From: Rosellinia necatrix
Taxonomy: Eukaryota; Ascomycota; Sordariomycetes; Xylariales; Xylariaceae
Reading direction: 5' to 3'
Assembly: GCA_021209875.1 (NCBI GenBank)
Contig: JAGYVD010000004.1
Location: 2,914,001-2,978,000 of the forward strand
DNA: 64,000 nucleotides
Notes under the pieces: model-generated
Told to the model about the DNA's origin: nothing
Seen by the model: only the letters and a program-made list of their open reading frames with translations
The model's database searches: none
Shown: positions 1 to 12,245 of the stretch, in pieces
How positions within the stretch are numbered: the stretch's first letter is position 1
Layout: each line of letters starts with the position of its first letter
Program-made: the position numbers and the translations under genes

Positions 1-3000
1 GCCGATGTGAGGTCGATGAAATGCGAAGGAGCGACTCGATGCAGGAATTTACGAATGACGTGCTGGGACGCTCGTGCGCTTAGTTTAGTCCACGGCAGGT
101 TGCGTGCTTGATCAATGGTGTCCGCGTCATATGTGAAGGTGATGCAGATTTCCTTCGCAGCGGCACGTCGAGACAGGGCTGCAGCGAGGAAACGATCCTT
201 ACCAGAGGCATGCACAACTATACTGCTCCCCGATGAGATATTCTGAACCAGGCTCGCGGCAAGCAACTCGCTTGCGACGGCGACTAGCAAGGCATCTGCT
301 GATTGAGCTGCGGTGGAAGACACCACGCTTGCGACTGGGATCCTTTCGCTTGTGTTCGTGATAGATACAAGAACAGTGTTGTTGCTGACACCTAAGAACA
401 AGAAAGCATCATCAAAAATATGGAGCGCCATCAAACCTGAGCTCGAAATTCTAAGGGGGGTCTCCTTCTCGCGCCGAGGTGTGGAAACAGGCCCGACATC
501 CACGAGTGAGGCTGGTGCACTGGCAGACGGAGGCAGAAGCGCGATATTTGTCTGAGATGCTGACACTTGCTTGGTGACGACACGTCTTGCAGAGTTCATC
601 CTAGCATTCTGGTCGACGTTGTTAACGAGCCTGGGAACATTCAGCTTGGAGCCTTCGAGGAATGCCTCCGGCTCCTTCGACCACAAGAGCTGCTGCTGCT
701 CCCCTTGACCGAGCTCCCATTCGTCCAGAGCGTATAGCTGCAGGAGGTGCTCGGCTATCAACTTGGAGACGTTATCTTGATCCAAGTTGGAAATGTCGAG
801 ATTGTTCAAGCTAACGTGGTTCGCCTCGACACGGAGCACACGAGTAAATGCAATACTTGCCATGTGGTACGGCTGGTCGACCAGGGCGCCTTGGGTGACC
901 CAGAGTATATGCTTAGCCTGGTCAGAGATCCGTTTTATACCTTCCATCTTCTCCTCAGTGATGTCCTTGAAAATGGGCGTATCAAGGTCAGCAAGGTTGA
1001 TGAAGGTGCTCATGGGAGGCAGAGCACTCGCTTCGGCCTCCGTCGGCAAGCTCTCGAGTACGGTCACCTCGCCACAGAAGGGCCTAAGGTGCTCCGAAAG
1101 CTCCTCCGAAATGCGGGAAGTCTCGAGAGTGCCGTTCCCGAGGATCACGAGACTGTCGATATAGACCGGCTTAGAAGACGACTGTGAAAAGAGCGGCCGT
1201 CGTAAGAATTGCACCCGATCATCGACGGCCTGCGACGCGATGATCGATGCTGGCCAGGACACCTTGTGGATTTCGGGTGTGATGGCGTCGATGCCGCCAA
1301 AGCCGGCCTGACGCAGCTCTGTGTTCCACTTCTTGGGCGCGACGATGGGCGCAAGTTTTCGGCTGTCATCCACCCCGAACCACCAACCGGGCAGACTGCC
1401 GAAGATCAGGCAACTGCGAAGTGGCTCTGGGTTCGTGAGTTCCAGCAGCAACAGGTAGCCTCCAGGCCTCAGAAGCTGTCGGGTGTTAAGTAATGTGGTG
1501 TGCAGCGAGGGAGTTGCGTGTAGAACATTAGAGGCGATGACAATATCGTACGAGTGCGGTTCATACCCCTGAGCCGACGGCGCCTTTTCGACGTCGAGGA
1601 GTCTAAATGTCATTTTATCTACATATTCTTTAAATAACTCCTCGGCATGGCCAAAGAAACCAGATGATATATCCGTGTAGGTATAGGAGGACATCCTCTG
1701 TCCGATGGCCTCGAGGACCGATTTCGTCGCTCCGCCGGTTCCGGCACCTATTTCGAGGATCTTTGCGTGAGGATAACGATGGGTGATCTGCTTCACCATA
1801 TCTGCCAAGAAGCCGTTATACACCTCAGCGCCGAGGCAGTACTTGTAATAATTATCGAGCAGGTTGTCACGCATCATGTGTTCCAGTATCGTCGTCTCGC
1901 CGCGCACTGAAGCTGGGATGTTCTCTCCAACGGCTGCGATCATCCTTATGTCAGTATCGTCAAGGTACGCCTCGATCAGCGCGTCGATATCATCGCGGGT
2001 ATCTTGAACCCATTCCTTCCTGACGGTGCCATGCTTCCCGCTGGATGCGGTAGAGAGCACATGGTTCACCCAGTTCCGGAGATGCAAGAAATGCGGTTGG
2101 GACTTATTCCAGTCGTCATCAGTGAGCTCGGAATCCCACTGGCGGACGTAGTAATAACACAGTCTCTCACCAATCACACCCAGTTCGATTTCGTGGGGAG
2201 AAGGATGGATTCCTTTCGTGATAGCAGCCCCGTCCGGTGCCCCGACGTCGAATTTAGTGTGCGTGAACATGACACGGTCATCCGCCGCCGTGGCAGGTGC
2301 GAATGGTTTAATGACTAGATCCTCGACTTGAATCATTCCATATTGGCCGTCTTCGTTGAACATGTCGATAGATCCAGAAAACGATTCTGCCGCGTTGCTA
2401 AGAACCGAAGACACGGGCACGCGGGATCCGGAGGTCGGCTGCATAGCGCACACCTCGGGGTTGATGCGAATGCTCTTGATGGCTGTCGGAACGTGGAGGG
2501 ACCAAAGATGGTCATCTCCAGGCGCCGAGTATGCAAGGATTGATGCCTGGAATGCGACATCAAGTGTGCTTGGGTGGACCAGGTAGACATAAGAATCGGG
2601 ATCTGGATAGGCATACGAATCTATCTCACCAACGAGATAGCCCAACCTACGCCTTGCTGACGACAGTGTCCGGAATGGGCCGTTGTAGCCATACCCGAGC
2701 TTGGACAGGGACGTATAGAAAGCATCAATGTCAACATCATACATATTATAGTCTTCAACCGGAGCGTGGGCCAATGCGTCGAGCCTTGGGGCGCCGAAAA
2801 CAATCTTGACAGTTCCCGACGCCACGAGTTCCAACTCGGATTTCGATCCCGTGCTGACAACCTGGAGGGCGTAGCAAGAGAAATCAGCAGTTGTGGTTCT
2901 ATCCTTGTGGTTTCTAACTGCCGTCAGCGTCACGAGAGTCTCGACTCCTGAGATGTCACCATCTTCGAATGCGATCGCTTTGGGAAGGGTAAGATCGTTA

Positions 3001-6000
3001 AGCTCAAAGAGTTCGACCGGCTTATCTGCCGCGAGACTACGCGAAGCTTCTAAAGCCATGGCGATGTAACCAGCTGCTGGGAAGACAGTCTGGCCTTGCA
3101 GCTGGTGACCGTTGAGCCAGGAGATCTCGGACACCTTGAGCACGTTCGACCAACGCAGGTCGCGGGCATTGGAGTCTGTTGATTTGTGTCCGAGCAACTC
3201 GTGGCCGGGTGTCGATGTTGCACGCATCTTTCGAGACTTGCGTGATTCGCTCCAGTAGGATCTCGAATGGTTCCATTGGTATGATGGCAGATCGATCACC
3301 AACTGCGGTTGTCGTGGTACGCCTGCGACGGCTTCCTGGTAGGATTGGAAGTGAACCGCTTGGGCGCCCAGCTGCGTCCATACGAAACCCAGCGCATCCG
3401 AAAATGCCTCGACGTCGTCCTGTCCTCGGCTGAGCACACCAGTGTACGGAAGGGGGTTTGGCCGCACATCAGAAATGTTTTGTGCAGCCGGGCCTTTGAG
3501 TGCAGGGTGAGGTCCGACCTCGATAGCGAGGGTAATCGTCTCGTCGGAAGCGACGGCGTTCTTGACAGCATCCGCAAATAGGACAGCATTTGTCATGTTG
3601 TCCCTCCAGTACGATCCCGCTAGCTCTGAAATGCCGTTCATCGGCTTCTCACTAGGGACTACACTGGAGAACCAGGCACAGTTGGTATCGCCTTGCGCGA
3701 CTTCAACGCCGCATTGGCCCAGAGCCTCGACGTATGGGTCGCCGCACGGCAACATGTGGTGAGAATGGTAAGCTGTGTCTACCTTCAACGACCTTGCAAA
3801 CTTCTTCTCCTCGTCGAAGATCTTCTTCGCATGGACGACAGCGTCGGCATCTCCTGACAAGGTCACGCTGGCAGATGAGTTGTGAGCCGCGATAGCCAGG
3901 CGGCCCCTGAACGCTCGCAGGCTGATGAGCTCCTGCGCATCTTCCCACGAGGTACCCACGGCCAGCATAGCTCCCTTCTGGCTACTGTTGCTGTTACCTG
4001 CCAATCGGGCGTACAATCCCCGGTAATACGCGACGCGCACAGCGTCACGGTCCGAAAGGAACCCAGCAGCGTACGCCGCAGCAATCTCTCCCGAGGAGTG
4101 ACCGACAACGGCAGAGAAGGTGATACCAGCCGCCTTCAGAAGGTCGACAAGGATGATTTGAACGGCGGTACATAGGGGTTGGGAAAGAGCAGCCTCGCTA
4201 ATTCGTGATGTGTCAGCACCCGCGAGCATCTCTTCTTGAAGACTCCATGTGGGACGATGCGCCGATGGAACGGTGTTCAGGAAATCTTCGAGTTCCTGGA
4301 CTCGCTTGCGGACGAAGCTCGAGGAACGGATTAATTGGGCACCCATAGCTGCCCACTGGGCGCCCTGTCCGGTGAAGACACCTAGGATACGGGGGGGTGT
4401 GCTCGAAGACTTAGAACTAGCCTTCATACCAATTGTCGAGCCGGGTTTCTCCTTCAGCAACGACAACTTGGCGTCGATTTTCGACACGAGCTGTTCGATT
4501 GTCGCCGCCGAGAAGGACGCCTTGATGGCAAACTGAGACCTGCGCTTTTGGAGCGTCCAAGCAAGATCGGACAGGTTTATATCATTACGTGTCTTCAAAT
4601 GATGGGAGAAAACCTGTAACTGGCCAACTAAAGCTGCTTCAGATGCGGCCGAGAAAACAAATGGGGTGAAGGGTTTGCTGTCCGCAGACTCATCGGCGTT
4701 TGTCTCATCCGATCCCCCCATATACTGTTCCAGGATAGCATGGGCGTTGCTGCCACCAAATCCTAAGCGCAAAAAAGAAGGTTAGTCGCATTTATTCCAT
4801 TCGGGAATTGGCAAAGGTGCTAATGAGTTGAGCAATGGTTGTACTCACCAAAACTGTTCACGCTCACACGCCGAGGGACGCCCTCCGGAAGCTCCGGCCA
4901 CGTGGTCAGGTGTGTAGCCACCTGTAAGCCCTTGTAAAACGGCTCGATGGTTGGGTTCAAGCGATTGAACAAGAGATTCGGGGCGATGAATCCCTGTTGG
5001 ATGCTGGTGGAACCCTTGAGGAGACCGGCGAGACCTGCGGTGCCCTCGAGATGACCGATGACCGTTTTCACGGATCCGACATACAAGGGCGTGTCGCCGC
5101 CGGCGAAATGGCGGCCGAAGGACTGGTAGATAGCCGCGGCCTCCCTCGGGTCACCCGCCTTCGTGCCGGTCCCGTGCGCTTCGAAGAACTGCGGGCGGTC
5201 CAGGGGGTTGTTTTCCGGGTCGAGCCCGGCCCGGGCGTAGGTCTGGCGGATGAGCGCCGCCTGGGCCTCCGTGCTGGGGACGGTGATGCCGCTGGTGTGC
5301 CCGTCCTGGTTTGTGCCGGTCCCGCGGATGATGGTCTCGATGTGGTCCCCGTCCGCGATCGCGTCGCTCAGCCTCTTCAGCACCACGGCTGCCACGCCCT
5401 CGCCGCGGGCGTAGCCGTCGGCGTCGGCATCCCACATGCGCGAGCGGCCGGTGGGCGACAGCATGCTCAGCTTGCTCTCGACGATAAACGTCTCCGGGTT
5501 CAGGATCACCTGGGTCCCGCATGCGACGGCAACGCGTGACTCCCCTGTGCGCAGTGCCGTGACGCCTTGATGGACGGCAATCAGACTGGACGAACACGCG
5601 GTGTCGATGGTCATGCTCGGCCCATGCCAGTCGAAGAAATAGGAGACACGGTTCGATATGATAGCCCTGTTTGTTCCAGTGGCAAAATACGTGGGAATGG
5701 TGTCGAGGTCTCGGATACCGGTGTCAGCATAGTCAACACTCATGGTGCCGGTGTACACGGCCGTGTCGGAACCACGTAGCCCCTCGAGCGTGTGGCCGCC
5801 CCTCTCCATTGCCTCATAAACTGTTTCCAGTAGAAGCCGCTGTTGTGGGTCGATGGAGTCGGCCTCGTTCGGGCTGAGGTTGAAAAAGGCGGCATCGAAG
5901 ACCCGTACATCTTCCTCGAGGAAGTATGATTGCCGGACATTGGTTGTGCCGTGGTGACTTCCGTCCGGGTGATAGAACCTGGTTGTGTCGAAACGATCTT

Positions 6001-6133
6001 TCGGGATGTCTTGGCACAGATCCCGGGGCGTCTCGAGGAGCTTCCACAGCGACGAAGGCGAGTTTGCTCCTCCTGGGAAGCGGCAGGCGCTGCCTACTAT
6101 GGCAATGGGCTCTGGCTGCTTTTGGGGCGCCAT
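1..6133 (-). CDS. Highly reducing polyketide synthase, probably the PKS half of a PKS-NRPS hybrid (3' end outside window)
   Basis: Iterative type I PKS that builds and C-methylates a polyketide chain. About 2,015 residues are visible and the gene runs off the left edge. Start ATG is at 6133; exon 1 is 6133-4849, one intron lies at 4848-4763 (gtgagt...ttag), and exon 2 stays open to position 1. Domains in order: KS, with active-site Cys about residue 180 in DTACSSSL, then EAHGTGT and GHLEG; AT, with GHSSGE and Ser about 651; DH, with [10 protein letters not shown] and His about 981; C-methyltransferase, with LEIGAGTGG at about 1431. After the MT comes the KR structural subdomain ([24 protein letters not shown]), the arrangement I know from PKS-NRPS hybrids such as the tenellin, equisetin and cytochalasan types. 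No cis enoyl reductase is seen before the edge, consistent with the trans-ER encoded divergently at 7424. KS, AT, DH and MT motifs are intact. The NRPS half is inferred, not seen. Confidence 0.95.
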
Positions 6134-7423
6134 TATAAATATGGTTTTCAGAGGATAGTCAAGCGATTGGGGATAAGAACACCAGTTGATGGGGTTATAG
6201 ATATGTGAAGGCAAAGCTCAACTTCGTTCACTCAGGTCATTGGGATAGGATACTACTACTTTCCCGAAGCAGATGCGGTTCTCAGAGAAGTCTTCTGATA
6301 TTAAACGATATCTTCAACGGCGCCCCCGGAACTATATACGTGCCACTTACCGCGCTGGGGGTCCAACGATTCCCACAGGACCATTTCGAGTCCAGCCCAG
6401 TTCTCGGATCGCATCTCTTGTTCCTGGTGATCGATAACCGCCTGTCCGCCGAAGCGGGTACCAGAGTCCGTAGGAAGATTCATAACATCGCACACGGGGG
6501 GTTAGGAAGCGACACAGTAATACATCGGGCACTTAAACTGGTCAAATAGCGAGCCTACACTCAACGTTAGGTGGGGACATGTGGCATCCGGCGATTAATC
6601 GTGTAAGAGACAAGACAGCAAGCATCCAGCCAAATTTCTAGTCTCGCGAAGGGGTTGTTTCGCAAAGGGGCGGCAGATGGTATTGATTGCAGACGCCGCA
6701 CGGCTATATCCTGTATACATTGGAGGTACATTGGAACTACTAAAACGTCTTACAACCATGGTAACGGCATCTACCCCAATAGATCGCCTAGGTTGGTTGA
6801 CAAGGTTCTAGATAGCTATACGAGATTTGCATTGGTACTAATGGTAAGAGAGAAATCCCACGGCAATTTAGGTATGGCTGCATCAATACAAGTGCTCCAG
6901 ATCAGCCGGCCATATCCTGGAAACCGGCAGGTCGGATCCCTTCAGGGGTCGTACACGTGCCGAAGGAGGATCTAATATGCATGAGACCCTTGTCCTTGTC
7001 CGCCAGATCTAGGCGCCAGCTTTCGGTGATATTGTTTACATCACACACAGCCGAATGGTTCGGCGTCACATTTGATTTTTGTTATGCTACTGCATCCACG
7101 ATGCTGATGTTCCCTACCAGTAGTAGAAGGCATTCGTTATGGCCAATACTTTAGCGAACGGGTAGGTCCTGGAACAGTGGTCTTGGGCGACAGATGAAAC
7201 CCGGCCATGGCTACACGGCCAAAGGTTCCTCTAACTTAGGAACTGCTAAACAGTATATACACTTGATAATTTGTTATCTTCTATTCTATCCCCTTTTCCC
7301 TTTTCCCTTAACCAAGTCAAGCTAACTCTCTCCGTTCCAATATTAATTACCTCCGACACAGTGATTCTCTCTCCGATTTTCCTCCCCTCAACCCCTATAT
7401 TCCACACTAATTTTCGCATCACA
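6134..7423. promoter_or_regulatory. Divergent promoter region between PKS and trans-ER genes
   Basis: About 1.29 kb separates the two divergent start codons, the usual layout for a PKS and its partner ER. No convincing gene lies here; the short open frames have no recognisable motifs. The last 150 bp before the ER start is pyrimidine-rich (about 7276-7330), as in many fungal 5' leaders. I could not identify a definite Zn2Cys6 binding site by eye. Confidence 0.6.
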
Positions 7424-8606
7424 ATGCCTTCGGCAGATCCTATAACAACCTTACCTCGGACGCGGACGGCCGTGGTCGCTCAGGGCGCCGGGAAGTTGGT
7501 CATTAAACATGATGTACCTATGCCAACGCTAGCACCCGACACAGTAATTGTGAAGACGGCAGCGGTGGCCATTAATCCATCAGATGCCAAGTTTCTCGAT
7601 TACAGCCCAGCCCCAGGCGCGATCCACGGCACCGACTACTCGGGCACCGTAGTAGCGCTCGGGGCGGATGCCAGCAAGCTACGCGGGCTGTCCATCGGCG
7701 ACCGTGTCGCAGGTATGGTGCACGGCATGAACAAGCTGGTGCCCGAAGTTGGCGCCTTTGGCGAGTACATCGTCGCGACCGTTCATACGTTGTTGAAGAT
7801 GCCCGACCACATGAGCTTCGAAGAAGCTGCTACGTTGGGGCTTGCGGTGGGAACGGCAGCGTTCGGCCTGTTTAGCCAACTGCGCGTGCCAGCCACAGTC
7901 GATCAGCTTAGTTCTGGAGGCGTCGATGAGGATGACCGTGAGTTTGTGCTTGTCGCCGGTGGAAGCACAGCAACGGGCGCGCGAGCTATCCAGCTGCTAA
8001 AGCTGTGGGTGTACCCTATCCTTTAATGGCCCAACGCTAGACAGGACGACATTACTAACGATGATACCGCCCAGAGCCGGGCTCCGTCCTATCGCCACAG
8101 CCTCGCCCTCTAAGTTCCACCTAGCCCTGCGCTTCGGTGCCGAAAAGGTGTTCGACTATCATAGCGAGACCTGTGCTGACGAGATCCGCGAGTACACGGG
8201 CAACCAGCTGGCCTACGCCTTCGACTGCGTGGCCGAGGCGGACACGACCCAGCTGTGCTACCGCTCCATTGGCCGGGCTGGTGGCCGGTACGTGACAGTC
8301 GAGCCCTTCCGCGAGTCAGTGGCCAAGACGCGCGAACTGACGATTGAGCCGTCTTGGCTGATGGCCACGTCCATCTTCGGGAACAAGATTGCGCTCGAGG
8401 GCGCGTACGCCAGGGATGCGCGCCCCGACTACCGCGAATTCGGGGGCCAAGCCTTTGCTGCAGTCCAGAGCCTTCTAGACAGGGGCTTGATTGACACACA
8501 CCCCATCAAATCCATGCCGGGCGGATGGGAGGGCGTGTTGGGTGGTGTTGACATCATACGCGGTCAACCGCCGTCGGGCTACAAGTTGGTCTACTCCGTC
8601 TCGTAA
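7424..8606 (+). CDS. Trans-acting enoyl reductase (MDR superfamily) for the PKS
   Basis: NADPH-dependent enoyl reductase of the LovC/CcsC/TenC class, which works in trans on the chain held by a PKS lacking an active ER. The model is 7424-8010 joined to 8075-8606, 372 aa. The 64 bp intron (gtaccc...cccag) has a ctaac branch site and restores the family sequence LLKLWVAGLRPIA. An N-terminal GroES-like half has INPSDAK and GTDYSGTV; the Rossmann half has LVAGGSTATGARAIQ and FDYHSETCADEIREYTG. The zinc-binding Cys/His set of alcohol dehydrogenases is absent, as in this class. Start ATG has a good context (cacaATGcc); an upstream in-frame extension lacks an ATG. It diverges from the PKS and heads a same-strand series with P450, MFS and P450 genes. 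Reaction and partner are inferred from family and position. Confidence 0.93.
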
Positions 8607-9712
8607 AGATGCGGAGCTCTTCGGGAGCGGGATATTTACAGGGGGTAGAGTAGTGTTGTTAGGATCATACTTGATATACTTACTTGTTACTTAACTTTGC
8701 TCCAACTTGGAGTGCGTGCTGTGAGTGATGCAGGCGTTCGATTTCAAGCATAAGTGGATTAGGTAGGAAAATCGGAGCCGGAGATAAGGTTTCTGCTCTA
8801 ATATTGGACGCTAACTGCTAACTCAATCCAAGCTAGGTAGACTATAAGCCCCCCCACAATGCCGCTACTGCATCTGCTACTAAAATGACCTAAGCCCTAC
8901 GGAAAAAACCCTTAGCTGAAAACCGAAGATTCCAAAGTTCGGTTCAGGGTTCGGCGAATCCCCCCGCCTTAGCTCAGAGGTTGATGATACCAATTGTACC
9001 TACACTACATACCGGTGACAACATCCCGTGCTGTGTTAATTACAGGGCTTGTAAGTTTAAAAGTAAATCAATAGATAGGCATCGCGGTAAATAAATTATC
9101 ATGCAAAGGTTTAATATCTTTATTCTTAATCCCGCCCTGTTTTTTTTTTTTTTTTTTTTTTATATGCCCGACTATGCATAGCCTTGAAAACGATCCACTA
9201 TCTAATGGTAAAGCCACTCACTCATAATCCACATTCAACTCAATCTTCTCCCATCACCCATCACCCATCACCGTATTTTCCCTATCATCTTCGGGGTGCG
9301 CCTAGGCATACCATACATAGTAAAAGCTCCGAATTGGCGGCCCCATCACTTGAGGCTCGTTCAGGACGCGGCTACAGTGCCAAGTGCATGGATTGCATTA
9401 ATACCGACGCCATGCATAAAAACCGCCGATCAGTCGATGACAAAACCACCGAATGATGGATTCAGCAAGGTGGGCTCCAGTGTCATCCCCCGCGTATTCA
9501 CCCGCAGTATGGCCTAGCAATTTGGGGGTGAAAGAGTCGGTCGATCGATCGGGGAGGGGCTGTATCGCCATACCTCAAGTAATCCGGTGTCGCGTCTTCC
9601 CCTCGACTTGCACGAGCGGACGGTCCAGAAGACAATTAGCTTCAGTGTCGAACTCTTGGACACGCCTTCTATAACGATAGTCACATTGGCTTCACAGCAA
9701 CGCCATAGCACA
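8607..9712. other. Intergenic: trans-ER to P450 1
   Basis: No gene recognised. Contains a T run of about 22 bases (9140-9161) and a short CATCACC-type repeat near 9247-9270. The 3' part presumably holds the P450 promoter. Confidence 0.6.
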
Positions 9713-11336
9713 ATGCTCATACTTTCAGGCTTGTACGGTCTAGCAACCTCGCTGTCATGGCTGGCCATTCCTTGTTTCTTGGTAGCAGCGCTCGCCACCC
9801 AAGCCTTGGTAGACTCCGTGGTCGACAGCTACAAGCGTCGACAACGCAACTGTGGCAAGATCCCCTCCATTCGGCAGTGGGATCCCATATTCGGTCTCGA
9901 TCTGGCCTGGAGCCAGTACAAGGCCCTCAAGAACCAGACCTTCATCCCCTGGCTGCGAGGGATGCACGAGGGGCGACCCAAGACGTTCAAGGTCAAATTC
10001 CTCGGCAAGCGGCAGATATTCACGAGCGACCCCGAGAACCTGAAGCACATGACTGCCATTGTGTGGAAGGACTTCGGCATCAGCCCGCTCCGTCGCTACA
10101 AGAACATCGGCCATCCCTTCGCTGACAAGGGGGTGAACACGACGGACGGCGAGGACTGGTCTTTCAGCCGCTTTCTGATCAAGCCCTTCTTCTATCGCGA
10201 CGTCTACACTGATGTCAAGCGGATTGAGCGTTACACCGACGAGCTTATGGACCTGTTGCCTCCCGATGGCGAGACATTCAATATGCAGCCCCTGCTCCAG
10301 AGATGGGTATGTCATGTCCGACCTCTCCCAATTCCCTTCCCCCATCTATTTCACCTGGCAGTACACTAACATCTCCGTCCGCAAACAGTTCCTGGATGCC
10401 AACACCCACTTCATCCTCGGGGAGCCGATGGGCGCCCTCCCGCACCCCGAGCGCGCCAAGGTCACCTGGGCCATGCTCGACGTCCTCCGGGGGGCGCGCC
10501 TCCGGCTCCAGCTGTGGAAGGTGCACCGGCTGCTGAACTGGAACTGGTGGTTCGAGGCGGTGGGGGTGGTGCACGGGTTCGTCAACGCGCACCTGGACCG
10601 GGCGTACGCGGACATCGAGGCGCGGCGGCGGCTGGTCGAGGCCGGGCGGGACCCGGGGCCGGAGCGGGCGGACCTGCTCTGGTACATGGCGAACCACTGC
10701 CCGGACCGGGAGGAGCTGCGGTCGCAGGTGTCGCTGCTCTTCGTGCCCAACAACGACACGACGTCCATCTTCACGAGCAACGTGCTCTGGAACCTCGCGC
10801 GGCACCCGCGCGCGTGGCGCGAGGTGCGCGCCGAGGTGCTCGCGCACGGCGACCGCCCGCTGACCTTCGAGGCCCTGCGCCAGATGAAGTACGTCCAGGC
10901 CGTGCTCAACGAGACGCACCGGCTGTACCCGAACAACATCACGCAGGTGCGCGTGTGCCTGCGGGACACGACCCTGCCGCGCGGCGGGGGGGCCGGCGGC
11001 GAGCAGGCCATCTACGTCCGCAAGGGCGACATGGTGCAGGTGGCCAAGCCGGTGCTGCAGCGCGACCCGGAGTACTGGGGCGCCGACGGCGAGGACTTCC
11101 GGCCCGAGCGCTTCCTCGAGGCCGCGCACTTCTGGGAGTTCGTCCCCTTCAGCGGCGGGCCCCGCCGCTGCCCGGCCCAGATGATGGTCATGACCGAGTC
11201 CGCCTACCTCGTCGCCCGCCTCGCCCGCGTCTACGCCCGCGTCGAGGCCCGCGACAAGAACCCCTACCGCCATGTCCTCCGCATCGGCCCCTCCAACAAG
11301 ACCGGCGTCATGATCGCCTTGCACAAGGAAGCCTGA
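9713..11336 (+). CDS. Cytochrome P450 monooxygenase 1 (CYP52-like clan)
   Basis: Membrane-anchored heme monooxygenase, likely a tailoring oxidase of the cluster product. The model is 9713-10306 joined to 10389-11336, 513 aa; the phase-0 intron is gtatgt...aacag. The N-terminus is a hydrophobic anchor (about residues 5-30). WDPIFGLD and ENLKHM resemble the CYP52/CYP539 group of fatty-chain hydroxylases. The K-helix ETHR, the FRPERF segment and the heme loop FSGGPRRCPA are intact. The I-helix reads VPNNDTTS, so the usual small A/G pair before the acid-Thr is replaced by two Asn. Exon 2 is strikingly GC-rich compared with exon 1 and carries long antisense open frames that are shadows. Substrate is unknown; a long alkyl or polyketide chain fits the family. 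Confidence 0.93.
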
Positions 11337-12245
11337 AGGAGCGGGATCGATCGTGCTACGGGGCCGAGACGGGCCGAGGCGGGTCGGGTCGTGGCGGGGG
11401 AAGGGGTTCGTATTTGCTACGATCTTTGGGGGGAGGAGGGAGCGGGCTGTGGAGTAGACAGGCATTTAGAATATGTAGGGGAATTCAGGGGGGTGGTGGT
11501 TGTCAGGGATCATGGCACTTCACATTCTTTGCATCATGTCTTCATGTCACGCCATCACATCATATAAGTCACTTAGGCTTTTTAAGGCAACAGATGAACC
11601 TAGCACCTTGTTCTACCACGCAACCACCGTTAATTAAAAGAAATCTGTGTTTTGTGACGATGGAATAGGGTAACGAGAGCCAACATGAATATCATTATCA
11701 TTGCCTTACCCGATATACTTACGGCACGCTTCCATCTCAGCTGGTGACTTTCTGTCTAGATGACAAATTCACATAGTAAAGCAAGAAATCTAAAACCCAA
11801 ATATATAAATAAACTCGAACGTACACTGTCAGCCCCGGGAAGCACAACTAAGTATATCAACAATCTCTGGTTCTTCGGGTACATACATCGTGGCTTACCT
11901 TAGGTAGGCTGCCCAGGAACCAGTCTCGCGCTGCGTGTGGTCATGACAAATGCAGCTCCCCCCCATCCCTCCAATTCTCCATCCCGGAACACTCGCCCCA
12001 CAGATCCCATCAGGGTTACGATATGGGATCTCGTACCGTGTTCTAGAGGCCGTAAGAGAGTGCGCCTCGGCGGTTCTCAGCCCAGGAGCTAGGCGCCTGG
12101 GGCGGGTAAGGGTCTGACTAATAAATCGCCGAATATATACCCTTGAGCGGAACCAACCTGTGGCCTCACCCATTGTTCGTCGGTATTCGCTTCTTCGATA
12201 CGTTTTACAGCAGTTTCTACCGCTTCTCTATTGCTATTCGTTGCC
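11337..12245. other. Intergenic: P450 1 to MFS
   Basis: No gene recognised; presumably the 3' UTR of the P450 and the MFS promoter. Moderately AT-rich around 11690-11900. Confidence 0.6.

Noticed and set aside
6205..6549. 114-codon frame in the PKS/ER divergent promoter
   Set aside because: No motif or clear start context, and it lies in the expected promoter.
10278..11465. 395-codon minus-strand open frame and a 384-codon plus-strand alternative frame over P450 1 exon 2
   Set aside because: Both are composition shadows of a very GC-rich exon; their products are low-complexity Arg/Gly/Ala with no motif, while the third frame is a complete P450.
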